NCBI RefSeq assembly: GCF_014763045.1
Contig: NZ_JACTAG010000002.1
Span: 930,001-994,000, forward strand
Source of the DNA: Sulfitobacter aestuariivivens
GTDB taxonomy: Bacteria; Pseudomonadota; Alphaproteobacteria; Rhodobacterales; Rhodobacteraceae
Length of the DNA: 64,000 nucleotides
Direction: 5' to 3'
Shown here: positions 1 to 7,233 of the stretch, in pieces
How positions within the stretch are numbered: the first letter of the stretch is position 1
Layout of the letters: every line of letters starts with the position of its first letter
Notes under the pieces: model-generated
Database searches by the model: none
Told to the model about the DNA's origin: nothing
What the model saw: only the letters and a program-made list of their open reading frames with translations
Position numbers and translations under genes: made by a program

Positions 1-13
1 AGGAGGAACCGCC

Positions 14-565
14 TTGGATATTGGTCACAAGTTGAGGTCGATCCGCAAGCAACGCGGTTTGTCGCAGCGTGAGCTTGCCGCGCGTGCGGGTCTGACGAAC
101 GGCACCATATCGCTGATCGAAAAGAACCGCACAAGCCCGTCCGTGGCCTCGCTCAAAAGCTTGCTGGATGCGATCCCCATCAGCATGGCAGAGTTCTTTT
201 CGACACTGGAAGAACCGGAAGTGCCCAAGGTTTTCTATCGGGCGGATGAGTTCACGGAAATCACACCGGGCAGTGCGGGTCAGGTATCACTGCGCCAGTT
301 AGGCAATGCAACTGACCACAGTCTGCAGGTTCTGCATGAAACCTATCCCCCTGGTGCGGACACCGGGCCGGAGTTGCTATCGCACGTGGGCGAAGAAGCG
401 GGGATTGTCGTCAAGGGTAGTGTCGAAGTGACGGTAGATGGAGTTGTGGAAGAGCTGCATCCCGGAGACGGATATCTTTTCGACAGCCGCCTACCCCATC
501 GGTTTCGAAATATCGGGAAAGTTGAATGCGAAGTGGTGAGTGCATGCACCCCGCCGACCTTTTAG
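14..565 (+). CDS. XRE-family regulator with C-terminal cupin domain
   Basis: A 183-residue DNA-binding regulator. Residues about 5-60 form a lambda-repressor type helix-turn-helix (GLSQRELAARAGLTNGTIS region), and residues about 105-180 form a small cupin barrel (HVGEEAGIVVKGSVEV, then PGDGYLFDSRLPHRF). This two-domain layout is that of the PuuR/SutR type, in which the cupin is thought to sense a small ligand and the HTH binds the operator; polyamine or amino-acid catabolic genes are frequent targets in that family. The start is a TTG placed 7 nt after a perfect AGGAGG at positions 1-6, so the gene is probably complete, although an upstream in-frame start outside the window cannot be excluded. 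Its target genes would lie to the left. The DNA-binding role is secure; the ligand is unknown. Confidence 0.85.
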   Translation: MDIGHKLRSIRKQRGLSQRELAARAGLTNGTISLIEKNRTSPSVASLKSLLDAIPISMAEFFSTLEEPEVPKVFYRADEFTEITPGSAGQVSLRQLGNATDHSLQVLHETYPPGADTGPELLSHVGEEAGIVVKGSVEVTVDGVVEELHPGDGYLFDSRLPHRFRNIGKVECEVVSACTPPTF

Positions 566-579
566 GCCGACGGGGTGCA
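545..579. terminator. Bidirectional hairpin between convergent genes
   Basis: TGCACCCC (545-552) pairs with GGGGTGCA (572-579), with more pairing inside (two mismatches on the + strand, which become G-U pairs on the - strand). The hairpin contains the TAG stop of the XRE gene. T-rich sequence follows on the + side. It separates the XRE gene from the small membrane-peptide gene read toward it. Confidence 0.7.
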
Positions 580-593
580 AAACTGTTTTCATT

Positions 594-752
594 TTAGTCT
601 TTTCGGTGCGTTTCCCGATTGTTCGGTGACCGATCATGTTTGTCCCAGGACTGGGATTGATAGCTGATCCGACGATCGCCGGACAGCATCAGGATAATCA
701 CGGCACCCAACAAGAGAACAGCCAGACTGCCGATCAGCAATTCTACTGTCAT
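594..752 (-). CDS. Small single-pass membrane peptide, EcfG-driven
   Basis: A 52-residue peptide that starts MTVELLIGSL. Residues about 4-26 are one hydrophobic membrane segment, followed by a polar tail rich in Ser, Asn, Arg and His. The ATG at 752 lies 7 nt after AGGAGG, an excellent ribosome binding site, so this start is preferred over a longer upstream reading frame. A consensus EcfG promoter (GGAAC, 17 bp, CGTT) sits at 799-824, so expression should rise in the general stress response. No family is recognised. It may be a stress-induced envelope peptide, but the function is unknown. The evidence that it is a real gene is the combination of RBS, promoter and downstream terminator hairpin. 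Confidence 0.7.
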   Translation of the reverse strand: MTVELLIGSLAVLLLGAVIILMLSGDRRISYQSQSWDKHDRSPNNRETHRKD

Positions 753-798
753 GTTGGGACCTCCTTTGGTCGCATATGTGTTTGCGTGTTGCTGAATA

Positions 799-824
799 AA
801 CGAATGCGCTGGTCGGAAAGTTCC
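799..824 (-). promoter_or_regulatory. EcfG-type promoter upstream of the small membrane peptide
   Basis: On the - strand, GGAAC (824-820), a 17-bp spacer, then CGTTT (802-798). This matches the alphaproteobacterial EcfG (ECF15) consensus GGAAC-N16/17-CGTT exactly and leaves about 40 nt of leader before the ATG at 752. Confidence 0.75.
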
Positions 825-877
825 AGAAAACCGGGCATGGCACGCTTGGAGAGCGCTTGAGCGCCTCTCAAAATGGG

Positions 878-2599
878 TCAATAATCGAGAATGGGTTTGC
901 CATCTTTGGGCACCGGGAAGACCACGCTGAGGCGATATTCATCGTCGGATTGAGTTATTTCGATCTGCCCATTCAACTGACGCGCGAAGGCTGTGATCAG
1001 TTTTGAACCCAGACCGGTTCCCACATCGTGCTCTTCTTCTGTTGCCGTGTTGCTGACCGTAAGCTGTGCCTCTTCCTCGCCAGTGTGTCGCAGCGTGATG
1101 CTGATTTGGCCGGGCTTCCCGCCTGTGGTGCGAACATATTTGAGCGCGTTGGTCATTGCTTCGGAAACCATCAGCGAGAGCGGCGCGGCATCATCAGGAT
1201 CAAGCATGACGTCATCATAGGTCTGGATGACCTCTGTTTTGGTCGCGGTGTCCATCCCAAGCCCCAGAACCTGATCGACCAGTCCCCGGAGCAGGTTTTT
1301 CGCATTTACCCGCACAAGGCTATCATTCTGATAGAGATTTTCGTGCACCGTCGCCAAACCGAGGATCCGCTGTTGGAGCCGCTGCAGAACATCACGTTCT
1401 TCAGGGCCGCTGGCCTGACGGATCTGCATGTTCATGATCGAAGATATCAGCTGCAGATTATTTTTAACCCGGTGATGCACCTCTTTGAGTAGGATATTCT
1501 TTTCGCGAAGGCTGTCTTCGAGCGTGGCCTCATCCTTCATGATGGATTCAGCCATTTCAAAAAACGTACGCTCCATCGCGACCAGTTCCGTAGGCACGCT
1601 TGGATCAAACGTATCCGGTGGCAGGGTACGGTCCATCGCGAACCGTCTCATCTGGCGACCCAACTTGCGGATGTGTTTCAGCGCCAGCCTGTTCAGCGCC
1701 CAGAACGCCACCACAAGGCTGGCGATCCACATGAAGATCGGCATCAGGGATGTCAGCCGGGTGGACGTACTGGACCCCAAAATCACCGCGTCTGTCGGCC
1801 AGATGCTGACCGCGTAAATCGTGTTTTCAACGATGGGCACAATGGCATAAAGACGGTTGAGCCCGGCTTCGGTGACGTCGTCAAAGACGAGACCGCGCTT
1901 TTTGCTGCGCAGCATGGGGTCGAACGCCATCGGAAGTTCGGTGGCGGCATCTTCCAATGGTCCTTCGGCGGTCAGGACCTCACCAAAACGGTTCACAGTC
2001 AAAATGGCCAGCGGGGTGATGTCATGCTGAATGTCGGCATCCGAGATAAGGCTATTTTCAGGGACGGACACTGCCATCATACCGATGGTTTCGCCGTTCT
2101 CTGAAACGGGCCGGTACAGAACGATGACAGGTTCCTCACTGATTTTCGGATCACCTGAATGGATGGCGTGATGCCGGTTGTTTTTCAGGGCCCTCTGAAA
2201 CTCGGGCGATTGAGAAAAATCCACCGTTCCGCCGACAGAAGAACATGCCATTATCCCGTCGAGCGCGGTAAAGGCCACAAGGCTGTAAAGGCCCGATGCT
2301 CGTTTGTATTCGGCCAGAAATTTAGAACACTCTGCGCTGTTTGCGCGCCGCAACCGTACAACCGAGGAAAGCGCCTTGGCAGCGCTGAAGGCGTCCTGAT
2401 AGGTTTCCTGCTTTTTGGCGGTCGCGCGTTCGGTGATAGCGATGAGCGACAGTTCAGCATTGACGCGCGATTGTTCCGAAATCGCGCGGGTCTGGACAAT
2501 GGCAATGATGCCAATGGGCAGCAGGGCGAGCGTCAGGAACAATAGCACCCTTGCTGCCAGTCCGCGCAGGACATCGCCGGTGAAAAAGCCAGAGGTCAT
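878..2599 (-). CDS. HisKA_2-type sensor histidine kinase of the general stress response
   Basis: A 573-residue membrane kinase. A membrane helix at about 17-36 and another at about 283-303 flank a periplasmic sensor region of about 240 residues (Cache-like by position). A HAMP-like linker follows, then a HisKA_2 dimerisation helix with the phosphorylated histidine in KEVHHRVKNNLQL (about residue 375) and a C-terminal HATPase domain (GTGLGSKLI). Kinases of this class are the usual phosphodonors of PhyR in alphaproteobacteria. The gene starts 4 nt after the ecfG stop, so it is in the nepR-ecfG-kinase operon, which supports that role. The signal sensed is not evident. The kinase family call is firm; PhyR as its partner is inferred from location. 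Confidence 0.87.
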   Translation of the reverse strand: MTSGFFTGDVLRGLAARVLLFLTLALLPIGIIAIVQTRAISEQSRVNAELSLIAITERATAKKQETYQDAFSAAKALSSVVRLRRANSAECSKFLAEYKRASGLYSLVAFTALDGIMACSSVGGTVDFSQSPEFQRALKNNRHHAIHSGDPKISEEPVIVLYRPVSENGETIGMMAVSVPENSLISDADIQHDITPLAILTVNRFGEVLTAEGPLEDAATELPMAFDPMLRSKKRGLVFDDVTEAGLNRLYAIVPIVENTIYAVSIWPTDAVILGSSTSTRLTSLMPIFMWIASLVVAFWALNRLALKHIRKLGRQMRRFAMDRTLPPDTFDPSVPTELVAMERTFFEMAESIMKDEATLEDSLREKNILLKEVHHRVKNNLQLISSIMNMQIRQASGPEERDVLQRLQQRILGLATVHENLYQNDSLVRVNAKNLLRGLVDQVLGLGMDTATKTEVIQTYDDVMLDPDDAAPLSLMVSEAMTNALKYVRTTGGKPGQISITLRHTGEEEAQLTVSNTATEEEHDVGTGLGSKLITAFARQLNGQIEITQSDDEYRLSVVFPVPKDGKPILDY

Positions 2600-2603
2600 G
2601 ACG

Positions 2604-3161
2604 TCAGAAAGATGAAGTCTTCGACGCTGAAATCACGGACATCGTTGCATCGTCAGTCATTTCAAGCGATTCGTTTTCGCCGTGGCCCATCAGTTCGGCC
2701 AGGCGCGCGCGGGCGCGATTGGTCCGGCTTTTGATTGTGCCTACGGCTACGCCGCACATCTGCGCCGCTTCCTCGTAGGAAAAGCCCGATGCGCCAACAA
2801 GTAAAAGCGCCTCGCGTTGTTCGTCTTTCAGCTGCGCCAGCGCCTTGCGAAAGTCGGTCATTTGCATATGGCCGTCGTGGGCGGGTTTTTCCGCGATCTT
2901 TTCTGTCAGCACACCGTCCACATCCGACACCTCGCGTTTAGACTTTCGCCGGGCAGAGTAGTACGTGTTGCGCAGGATTGTGAACAGCCAGGCACGCATA
3001 TTTGTGCCGGCCTGAAATTTGTCGATGTTTGTCCAGGCCTTGACCAGGGTATCCTGCACCATGTCGTCAGCGACAGAGCCGTTTCGTGTCAGACTGATTG
3101 CAAAAGCGCGCATGGCTGGCAGATGTTCGACGAGCTCGTCGCGTGGATCCGCGTGGCTCAT
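2604..3161 (-). CDS. ecfG: RNA polymerase sigma factor EcfG
   Basis: A 185-residue ECF sigma factor with region 2 at about residues 12-80 (VADDMVQDTLVKAWTNIDKF) and region 4 at about 120-175, whose helix-turn-helix reads SYEEAAQMCGVAVGTIKSR. It has only sigma2 and sigma4. Sitting between nepR and a HisKA_2 kinase and opposite phyR identifies it as the general stress sigma factor (ECF15 group). NepR holds it inactive until phosphorylated PhyR captures NepR. The ATG overlaps the nepR stop (ATGA), so the two are translationally coupled, as expected for a sigma/anti-sigma pair. GGAAC-type promoters in this window are its likely targets. Confidence 0.93.
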   Translation of the reverse strand: MSHADPRDELVEHLPAMRAFAISLTRNGSVADDMVQDTLVKAWTNIDKFQAGTNMRAWLFTILRNTYYSARRKSKREVSDVDGVLTEKIAEKPAHDGHMQMTDFRKALAQLKDEQREALLLVGASGFSYEEAAQMCGVAVGTIKSRTNRARARLAELMGHGENESLEMTDDATMSVISASKTSSF

Positions 3162-3313
3162 GATCGTTTGTCCTGCTCTTCGTCCTGCTTCTTCAATTGG
3201 TCGAGCAGATCCTTGAAGCGGTCTGGCACCCCTTCTTCCAGCGCCTCGTCAAAAACGCGCTTTAGATTCTCGTCGATCACAGATTCACGATTGTTCTTGC
3301 CGCCAGATTGCAT
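3158..3313 (-). CDS. nepR: Anti-sigma factor NepR
   Basis: A 51-residue acidic, helical protein (starts MQSGGKNNRE) that binds EcfG and is released by PhyR. The core IDENLKRVFDEALEEGVPDR carries the NepR pattern of two short helices, with a KDLLDQL second helix and a charged tail. It is first in the nepR-ecfG-kinase operon, its TGA overlaps the ecfG ATG, and the palindromic EcfG promoter lies upstream at 3368-3400. It is short enough to be missed by length-filtered gene calling. The identification rests on the sequence pattern and exact position opposite phyR. Confidence 0.92.
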   Translation of the reverse strand: MQSGGKNNRESVIDENLKRVFDEALEEGVPDRFKDLLDQLKKQDEEQDKRS

Positions 3314-3367
3314 AGAATTTTGCCCCTTGCGTTTATTCAGGTCCGGAATATTTCTTTGTCACACCAC

Positions 3368-3400
3368 GGAACCAAACACCCATCGACCGTGTTTGGTTCC
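3368..3400. promoter_or_regulatory. Palindromic divergent EcfG promoter between nepR and phyR
   Basis: A perfect 12-bp inverted repeat (GGAACCAAACAC, 9-bp spacer, GTGTTTGGTTCC). Each arm supplies GGAAC as a -35 in one direction, and its complement supplies TGTT as the -10 in the other direction after 17 bp. Thus one 33-bp element reads as an EcfG promoter both ways, toward nepR-ecfG and toward phyR. Confidence 0.72.
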
Positions 3401-3433
3401 CGAAGATCAAAAATAAAATGAGGGAAGCTCTGA

Positions 3434-4243
3434 ATGAGCAATACATCAAACACTCAGAACATCAGCGATGAACTGGCGGCGAACATTCCATATCTTCGTC
3501 GCTTTTCGCGCGCGATGACGGGGAGCCAGCAAAGTGGTGACACGTTTGCCGCGGCGTCGCTGGAAGCAATTCTGGCAGATCGGTCTGTGCTGGACGGTGT
3601 CGACACACGAACCGGGCTTTTCAAAGTATTGTTCGGGATCTGGGCAAGCGCGGGCGCGCCGGTCGAGGATGGGGAAAAGGGGCCGAGGGCCGAGGCGCAA
3701 AAGAGACTGGCGCAGCTGACCAACAACAGCCGCGAGGCATTGCTGCTGCACACGGTTGAGAATTTTTCCTTTGATGAAATCGGTCAGATCATCGGCATCG
3801 ACGGCAAAGAAGCCGAGGAGCTGGTGAATGTTGCCCGTCAGGAAATGGCGGACAGCACTTCTGGCGCGGTCATGATCATTGAGGACGAGGCAATCATCGC
3901 GATGGACCTTGAAACCATCGTCGCCGAGATGGGCCACCGGGTGACGGGCATCGCCCGGACCCGCGATGAAGCTGTTGCGCTGGGCAAGGCCGATCCGCCG
4001 GATCTCATCCTTGCTGACATCCAGCTTGCTGATAATTCTTCTGGCATTGATGCGGTGAATGATCTGTTGTCCGCGCTTGGTGAACGGCCGGTTGTTTTCA
4101 TCACGGCGTTCCCCGAACGGTTGTTGACGGGCGACCGACCTGAACCAGCGTTCCTGATTTCCAAGCCCTATGCCGTGGATCAGGTCGTGACCGCTGTTTC
4201 CCAGGCGATGTTCTTTTCGTCGACCGAAACACTAAACGCCTGA
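3434..4243 (+). CDS. phyR: Response regulator PhyR
   Basis: A 269-residue partner-switching regulator. Residues about 10-138 are a sigma-factor-like domain (sigma2/sigma4 mimic of EcfG), and 146-262 a CheY-like receiver with the acidic pair E150/D151, phosphoacceptor D195 (LILADIQLAD) and conserved K244 (LISKPY). Phosphorylation exposes the sigma-like domain, which then sequesters NepR and frees EcfG. The gene is divergent from nepR-ecfG and shares their palindromic promoter. The ATG follows GAGGGA at a normal distance. All catalytic residues are present, so the protein should be functional. Assignment is firm on domain order and context. Confidence 0.95.
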   Translation: MSNTSNTQNISDELAANIPYLRRFSRAMTGSQQSGDTFAAASLEAILADRSVLDGVDTRTGLFKVLFGIWASAGAPVEDGEKGPRAEAQKRLAQLTNNSREALLLHTVENFSFDEIGQIIGIDGKEAEELVNVARQEMADSTSGAVMIIEDEAIIAMDLETIVAEMGHRVTGIARTRDEAVALGKADPPDLILADIQLADNSSGIDAVNDLLSALGERPVVFITAFPERLLTGDRPEPAFLISKPYAVDQVVTAVSQAMFFSSTETLNA

Positions 4244-4267
4244 CGGGCGTTTCAGCACCGGATGTAT

Positions 4268-4289
4268 CCGGGCCCGCATTCGGGCCCGG
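4268..4289 (+). terminator. GC-rich hairpin after phyR
   Basis: CCGGGCCCG, loop CATT, CGGGCCCGG: a perfect 9-bp stem 25 nt after the phyR stop. No T-tract follows, so it may be a weak or factor-dependent terminator or a stability hairpin. Confidence 0.5.
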
Positions 4290-4358
4290 CCAGACGGATT
4301 GAATGGACATGCGCACCTTGCGAGCAACGCAAGGTAGCAGTGTTTGTGCTGTCAAAAC

Positions 4359-4383
4359 GGAACTTTTCAGTCGTTTGCGGGTT
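4359..4383 (+). promoter_or_regulatory. EcfG-type promoter for the DUF883 gene
   Basis: GGAAC (4359-4363), 16 bp, GGTT (4380-4383). It matches the EcfG consensus apart from the first base of the -10 and lies about 45 nt before the start codon at 4429. Confidence 0.65.
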
Positions 4384-4428
4384 TGTCTGCCAACATACAT
4401 GAAATAAGTGAAGTGAAGGAGCGATCGA

Positions 4429-4752
4429 ATGGCATCCGCGACAAGTTCGAAAGCAAACGGGACGCAAAGCAAAAATGACGTAAGCATTGATGATCTGTCG
4501 GCGCAGATAGATGTGCTTAAGTCTGATATCGCGACGCTGACATCCACGATAGGTGATCTTGGCAAGGCGAAGGCTGAAGAGGCGGCCACCAAGGCGCAGA
4601 ACGTCGCCGCCGATATCAAAGAAAGCAGCTATGAGGCTGGCCTCAAGGCGCAGGATACGGCGATTGAATACATTCAAAAGCAACCGACCACCGCCCTTGG
4701 TATGGCGGCAGGTCTGGGATTTCTCGTGGGTATGATGACCGCGAGACGCTGA
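4429..4752 (+). CDS. DUF883/ElaB-YqjD-like membrane-anchored stress protein
   Basis: A 107-residue protein with an amphipathic, Ala/Lys/Glu-rich coiled-coil region at about 20-80 and one C-terminal membrane segment at about 86-104 (ALGMAAGLGFLVGMMTARR). This is the layout of the ElaB/YqjD/DUF883 family, inner-membrane proteins that in Enterobacteria are stationary-phase induced and, for YqjD, ribosome-associated. The start follows AAGGAG by 7 nt. An EcfG promoter precedes the gene, in line with stress induction. The next gene, a holin-like protein, begins 1 nt after its stop, so the two form an operon. Family call good; molecular role unknown here. Confidence 0.8.
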   Translation: MASATSSKANGTQSKNDVSIDDLSAQIDVLKSDIATLTSTIGDLGKAKAEEAATKAQNVAADIKESSYEAGLKAQDTAIEYIQKQPTTALGMAAGLGFLVGMMTARR

Positions 4753-4753
4753 C

Positions 4754-5116
4754 GTGATCCAAGCTTTTCTCGTCAGAGCCAAAGTATCGGCGGCGCATAC
4801 GGCGCAGACAGCGGTTCTTGGGCTTGTCGGGCTGATGGCGCTGCTTGTGGGCTTAGCGTTTTTCACGCTTGCAGCGTGGTTGGGACTTTCGGCGGTGACG
4901 ACACCCCTGAATGCCGCGTTGATCATTGGTGCGGTGTACTTTGGCCTCGCGTTTGTGATCTTCGCCGTTATCGCCCTTCGGGCGCGGACGAAAAGGCTCG
5001 CCCATACCGCGCTGCAAACGCCGCATCCCGCTGCGCCAGCAACGGCTGAGGGGATGGCAGGGATTATCGCTGCGTTTCTTGCCGGTCTGACTGCGGGGCG
5101 GAAATCAATTCGCTGA
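4754..5116 (+). CDS. Holin-like (Phage_holin_3_6 type) membrane protein
   Basis: A 120-residue protein with two strong membrane helices at about 20-45 and 50-75, a basic turn (RARTKR) and a weaker hydrophobic C-terminal segment. Proteins of this shape next to DUF883 genes are commonly annotated as phage holin family, but no phage genes are near and it more likely acts in the envelope with its DUF883 partner. The start is GTG at 4754, 1 nt after the previous stop. The last 53 bp overlap, tail to tail, the 3' end of the receiver-like gene on the other strand, which is unusual for this compact but otherwise non-overlapping region. Confidence 0.72.
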   Translation: MIQAFLVRAKVSAAHTAQTAVLGLVGLMALLVGLAFFTLAAWLGLSAVTTPLNAALIIGAVYFGLAFVIFAVIALRARTKRLAHTALQTPHPAAPATAEGMAGIIAAFLAGLTAGRKSIR

Positions 5117-5438
5117 GCGACTGCAGCATCATCTGACTGCTGAAAGGTCGCTGAACAAACACTGCAGAGCGATACTTGCTAACTGCTGGAGGCTTGGAGT
5201 TTGCGATGATGACAACTTTTCCCGTCCCAAGTTGTGACAACAATGCGTCCAGTCGATCATGTTTTTCGACATCATCTATAGACAGCACAAAGATCGCGTC
5301 ATCTCCATGGCGTTTGGCCACGTCAAGCGCCTTCTCCAAAGTAGGGAGTGTGTGGACCGTCGTATCGTGTGCAGATTGCAATGTTTCGAAGAGGTCTGTG
5401 CGCACAAAAGGGTCTTGTTCGTATACATGATAGGCCAA
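5064..5438 (-). CDS. Degenerate receiver-domain protein
   Basis: About 124 residues with the alternating beta/alpha pattern of a CheY-like domain: acidic pocket near the N-terminus (YEQDPFVRTDL), a third strand AIFVLSIDD, a fourth GKVVIIANS and a fifth AVFVQRPFSS. The invariant lysine before the cis-proline is replaced by arginine (QRPF instead of KPF), and the usual phosphoacceptor motif after strand three is blurred. It may be a phosphorylation-independent pseudo-receiver. There are two tandem TTG codons; the second (5438) is placed better after TAGGAG (6 nt) than the first (5441). It overlaps the end of the holin-like gene by 53 bp. No output domain is present, so a partner protein is expected. 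Confidence 0.65.
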   Translation of the reverse strand: MAYHVYEQDPFVRTDLFETLQSAHDTTVHTLPTLEKALDVAKRHGDDAIFVLSIDDVEKHDRLDALLSQLGTGKVVIIANSKPPAVSKYRSAVFVQRPFSSQMMLQSLSELISAPQSDRQETQR

Positions 5439-5521
5439 CAAATACTCCTAGGCTGATGCCTAACTTAACGACCTAACGGTTTTCGCAATACTAACTATGA
5501 CATATGCAGGTTGAATAATTC

Positions 5522-6250
5522 ATGACCACACAATGTAGATATTGCCCCCTGCAACGGCGCAGTGCCTTCATCTCGATGTCGGCAGAAGAGCTGGAGTACA
5601 TGCAGCGATTCAAGGCCGGTGAGCTATCGGTTGAGCCGGGTACGGTGATCCTGATGGAGGGGTCTAGTGCCCCGCAATTGTTTACGGTTCTGTCCGGGAT
5701 GGGGATCCGGGAAAAGAGCCTCAGTAACGGCGAAAGACAGGTTGTAAACTTCATTTTTCCCGGCGATTTCCTGGGCTTGCAGGCCGGGATCATGGGCAAG
5801 ATGGGACATACGGTTGAGGCACGGACGCACATGCGGCTTTGCGTTTTCAACCGCTCGGAATTCTACAGCTTTTTCAAGAACCACCCGTCGCGGGCCTACG
5901 ATCTCACGTGGCTTGCCGCGGTTGAGGAACACTTTCTGGGTGAAACCCTTGCGACGGTCGGGCAGCGGACGGCGCTGCAGGCTGTGGCTTGGGCCCTGAT
6001 CAAATTTTTCCAGCGCGGTATGTCTTTGGGACTGGTAGAACAGAATCAGATGGACCTGCCATTTACCCAGCGCGATCTGGCCGATGCGCTTGGTCTGTCG
6101 CTGGTGCATACAAACAAGACTCTTGGCAAGCTCAAGAACCGCCAGCTGGCGTCATGGTCTGACCGCAAGCTGCAGATAAATGACCCCGAAGCCTTGGCAG
6201 AGATCGGATTGACTGAAATGGAAAGCCCGATAAAGCGACCCTTTATCTAA
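5522..6250 (+). CDS. Crp/Fnr-family transcription regulator
   Basis: A 242-residue regulator with an N-terminal cNMP-binding-type beta barrel (about 25-145), a dimerisation helix (about 140-165) and a C-terminal winged helix (about 165-230, FTQRDLADALGLSLVHTNKTL). The N-terminus has a CxxC pair (C5, C8), but the four-cysteine set needed to bind a [4Fe-4S] cluster as in FNR or FnrL is absent, so direct oxygen sensing of that type is unlikely. The ligand is unknown. It converges on the YihY gene with a 4-bp overlap of stops. Regulators of this subgroup are frequent beside stress genes in Rhodobacterales. Confidence 0.85.
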   Translation: MTTQCRYCPLQRRSAFISMSAEELEYMQRFKAGELSVEPGTVILMEGSSAPQLFTVLSGMGIREKSLSNGERQVVNFIFPGDFLGLQAGIMGKMGHTVEARTHMRLCVFNRSEFYSFFKNHPSRAYDLTWLAAVEEHFLGETLATVGQRTALQAVAWALIKFFQRGMSLGLVEQNQMDLPFTQRDLADALGLSLVHTNKTLGKLKNRQLASWSDRKLQINDPEALAEIGLTEMESPIKRPFI

Positions 6251-7233
6251 CTGCTTTCCTTGGTATCTATCACGAGGTTATCGGCGGCATTCGCGCCCCG
6301 CCTGCCCATTGGCTTGGGCTTGCCGATGGTCGAATCCTCGACCGTGCGCAATTCGATCTGCGCATTCAGGGAGCCGCCGAATAGGATCAGGAAGCTGCTG
6401 ATCCAAAGCCAGATCAGCATCGCAATTACCGCGCCGATGGAACCGTAGACCTGATTGTAGTTTCCGAAATTCGCCACATAGTACGAGAAGCCGTAGGACA
6501 GGATCGCCCAGGAAAAGACGGCGACGATGGCCCCAAAAGACAGCCACGGCATGCGGGCCGGTCGCCTGTTCGGTCCGAATCGGTACAACACGCCCACACC
6601 GGCAAATAGGACGATGATCGCGGTGCTAAAGCGTATGAGATCGATCAGCAGCGTCCCGACCGCGCCCAAGGGGAAGAAGGCCAGGACCACAGGCACAACC
6701 ACAACGGCAAGCAAGGCCACGATGCCGACGCCCATCAACCCCAGTGTCAGCATCAGGGCCCGCAAATAGTGTCGCGCGGCGCCACGATTGCGTTGATTAT
6801 AGACGTTATTGAGCCCGCTCATCATCGCGCCCACCCCGGCGCGCGCTGACCAGATCGCGACCATCAGCGACAGCAGGCCCGCCCATCCCAACGTGTCCGC
6901 GCGGGCCGTCACTAAGGCGACAACCTGATCGTTGAGGATCTCATAGACGTCCCGTGGGAGCAGCGGGCGCATTTCGGCAAGCTGCGCAACCACCACGACC
7001 GGGTCGGAGATCAGGCCAAGCAGCGCAATCAGCGCGGCAAGGGCGGGAAACAGCGACAGCATGCCAAAGAATGCGACGCCTGCTGAAATCAGGCTGATGT
7101 CGTTATCCGCAATCTGGCTGAGGCTGGCCTTTAGCGCCCGCCAGTACATGTGCCATCCTGTCGGGGTTTTGTAGCCTTTGGGTACCAGTCCGGGCGGCAT
7201 CGCCCGTTCAGGTGTCTTGCTTTTCGATGTCAT
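6247..7233 (-). CDS. YihY/BrkB-family inner membrane protein
   Basis: A 328-residue integral membrane protein with about six helices. It has the YihY/BrkB core, including the Trp-rich start (GWHMYWRALKASLSQ) and SARAGVGAMMSGLNNVYN in the centre. The family was once called RNase BN in error. Its function remains unsettled, with transport or envelope roles suggested. The ATG at 7233 is chosen as the first standard start matching family length; a TTG at 7254 is possible. The gene begins inside the last 26 bp of the FNT-type channel gene on the same strand, so the two are one transcript. Confidence 0.85.
   Translation of the reverse strand: MTSKSKTPERAMPPGLVPKGYKTPTGWHMYWRALKASLSQIADNDISLISAGVAFFGMLSLFPALAALIALLGLISDPVVVVAQLAEMRPLLPRDVYEILNDQVVALVTARADTLGWAGLLSLMVAIWSARAGVGAMMSGLNNVYNQRNRGAARHYLRALMLTLGLMGVGIVALLAVVVVPVVLAFFPLGAVGTLLIDLIRFSTAIIVLFAGVGVLYRFGPNRRPARMPWLSFGAIVAVFSWAILSYGFSYYVANFGNYNQVYGSIGAVIAMLIWLWISSFLILFGGSLNAQIELRTVEDSTIGKPKPMGRRGANAADNLVIDTKESS

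Noticed and set aside
3368-3400. The inverted repeat as a transcription terminator.
   Set aside because: It lies between two divergent genes, not after one, and neither side has a T-tract. The promoter reading is better.
4754-5116. The holin-like gene as evidence of a prophage.
   Set aside because: No phage structural, lysis or integrase genes are near and it is coupled to a stress gene.
5522-6250. Calling the Crp/Fnr regulator FnrL (oxygen-sensing).
   Set aside because: Only one N-terminal CxxC pair is present, not the four cysteines needed for the cluster.
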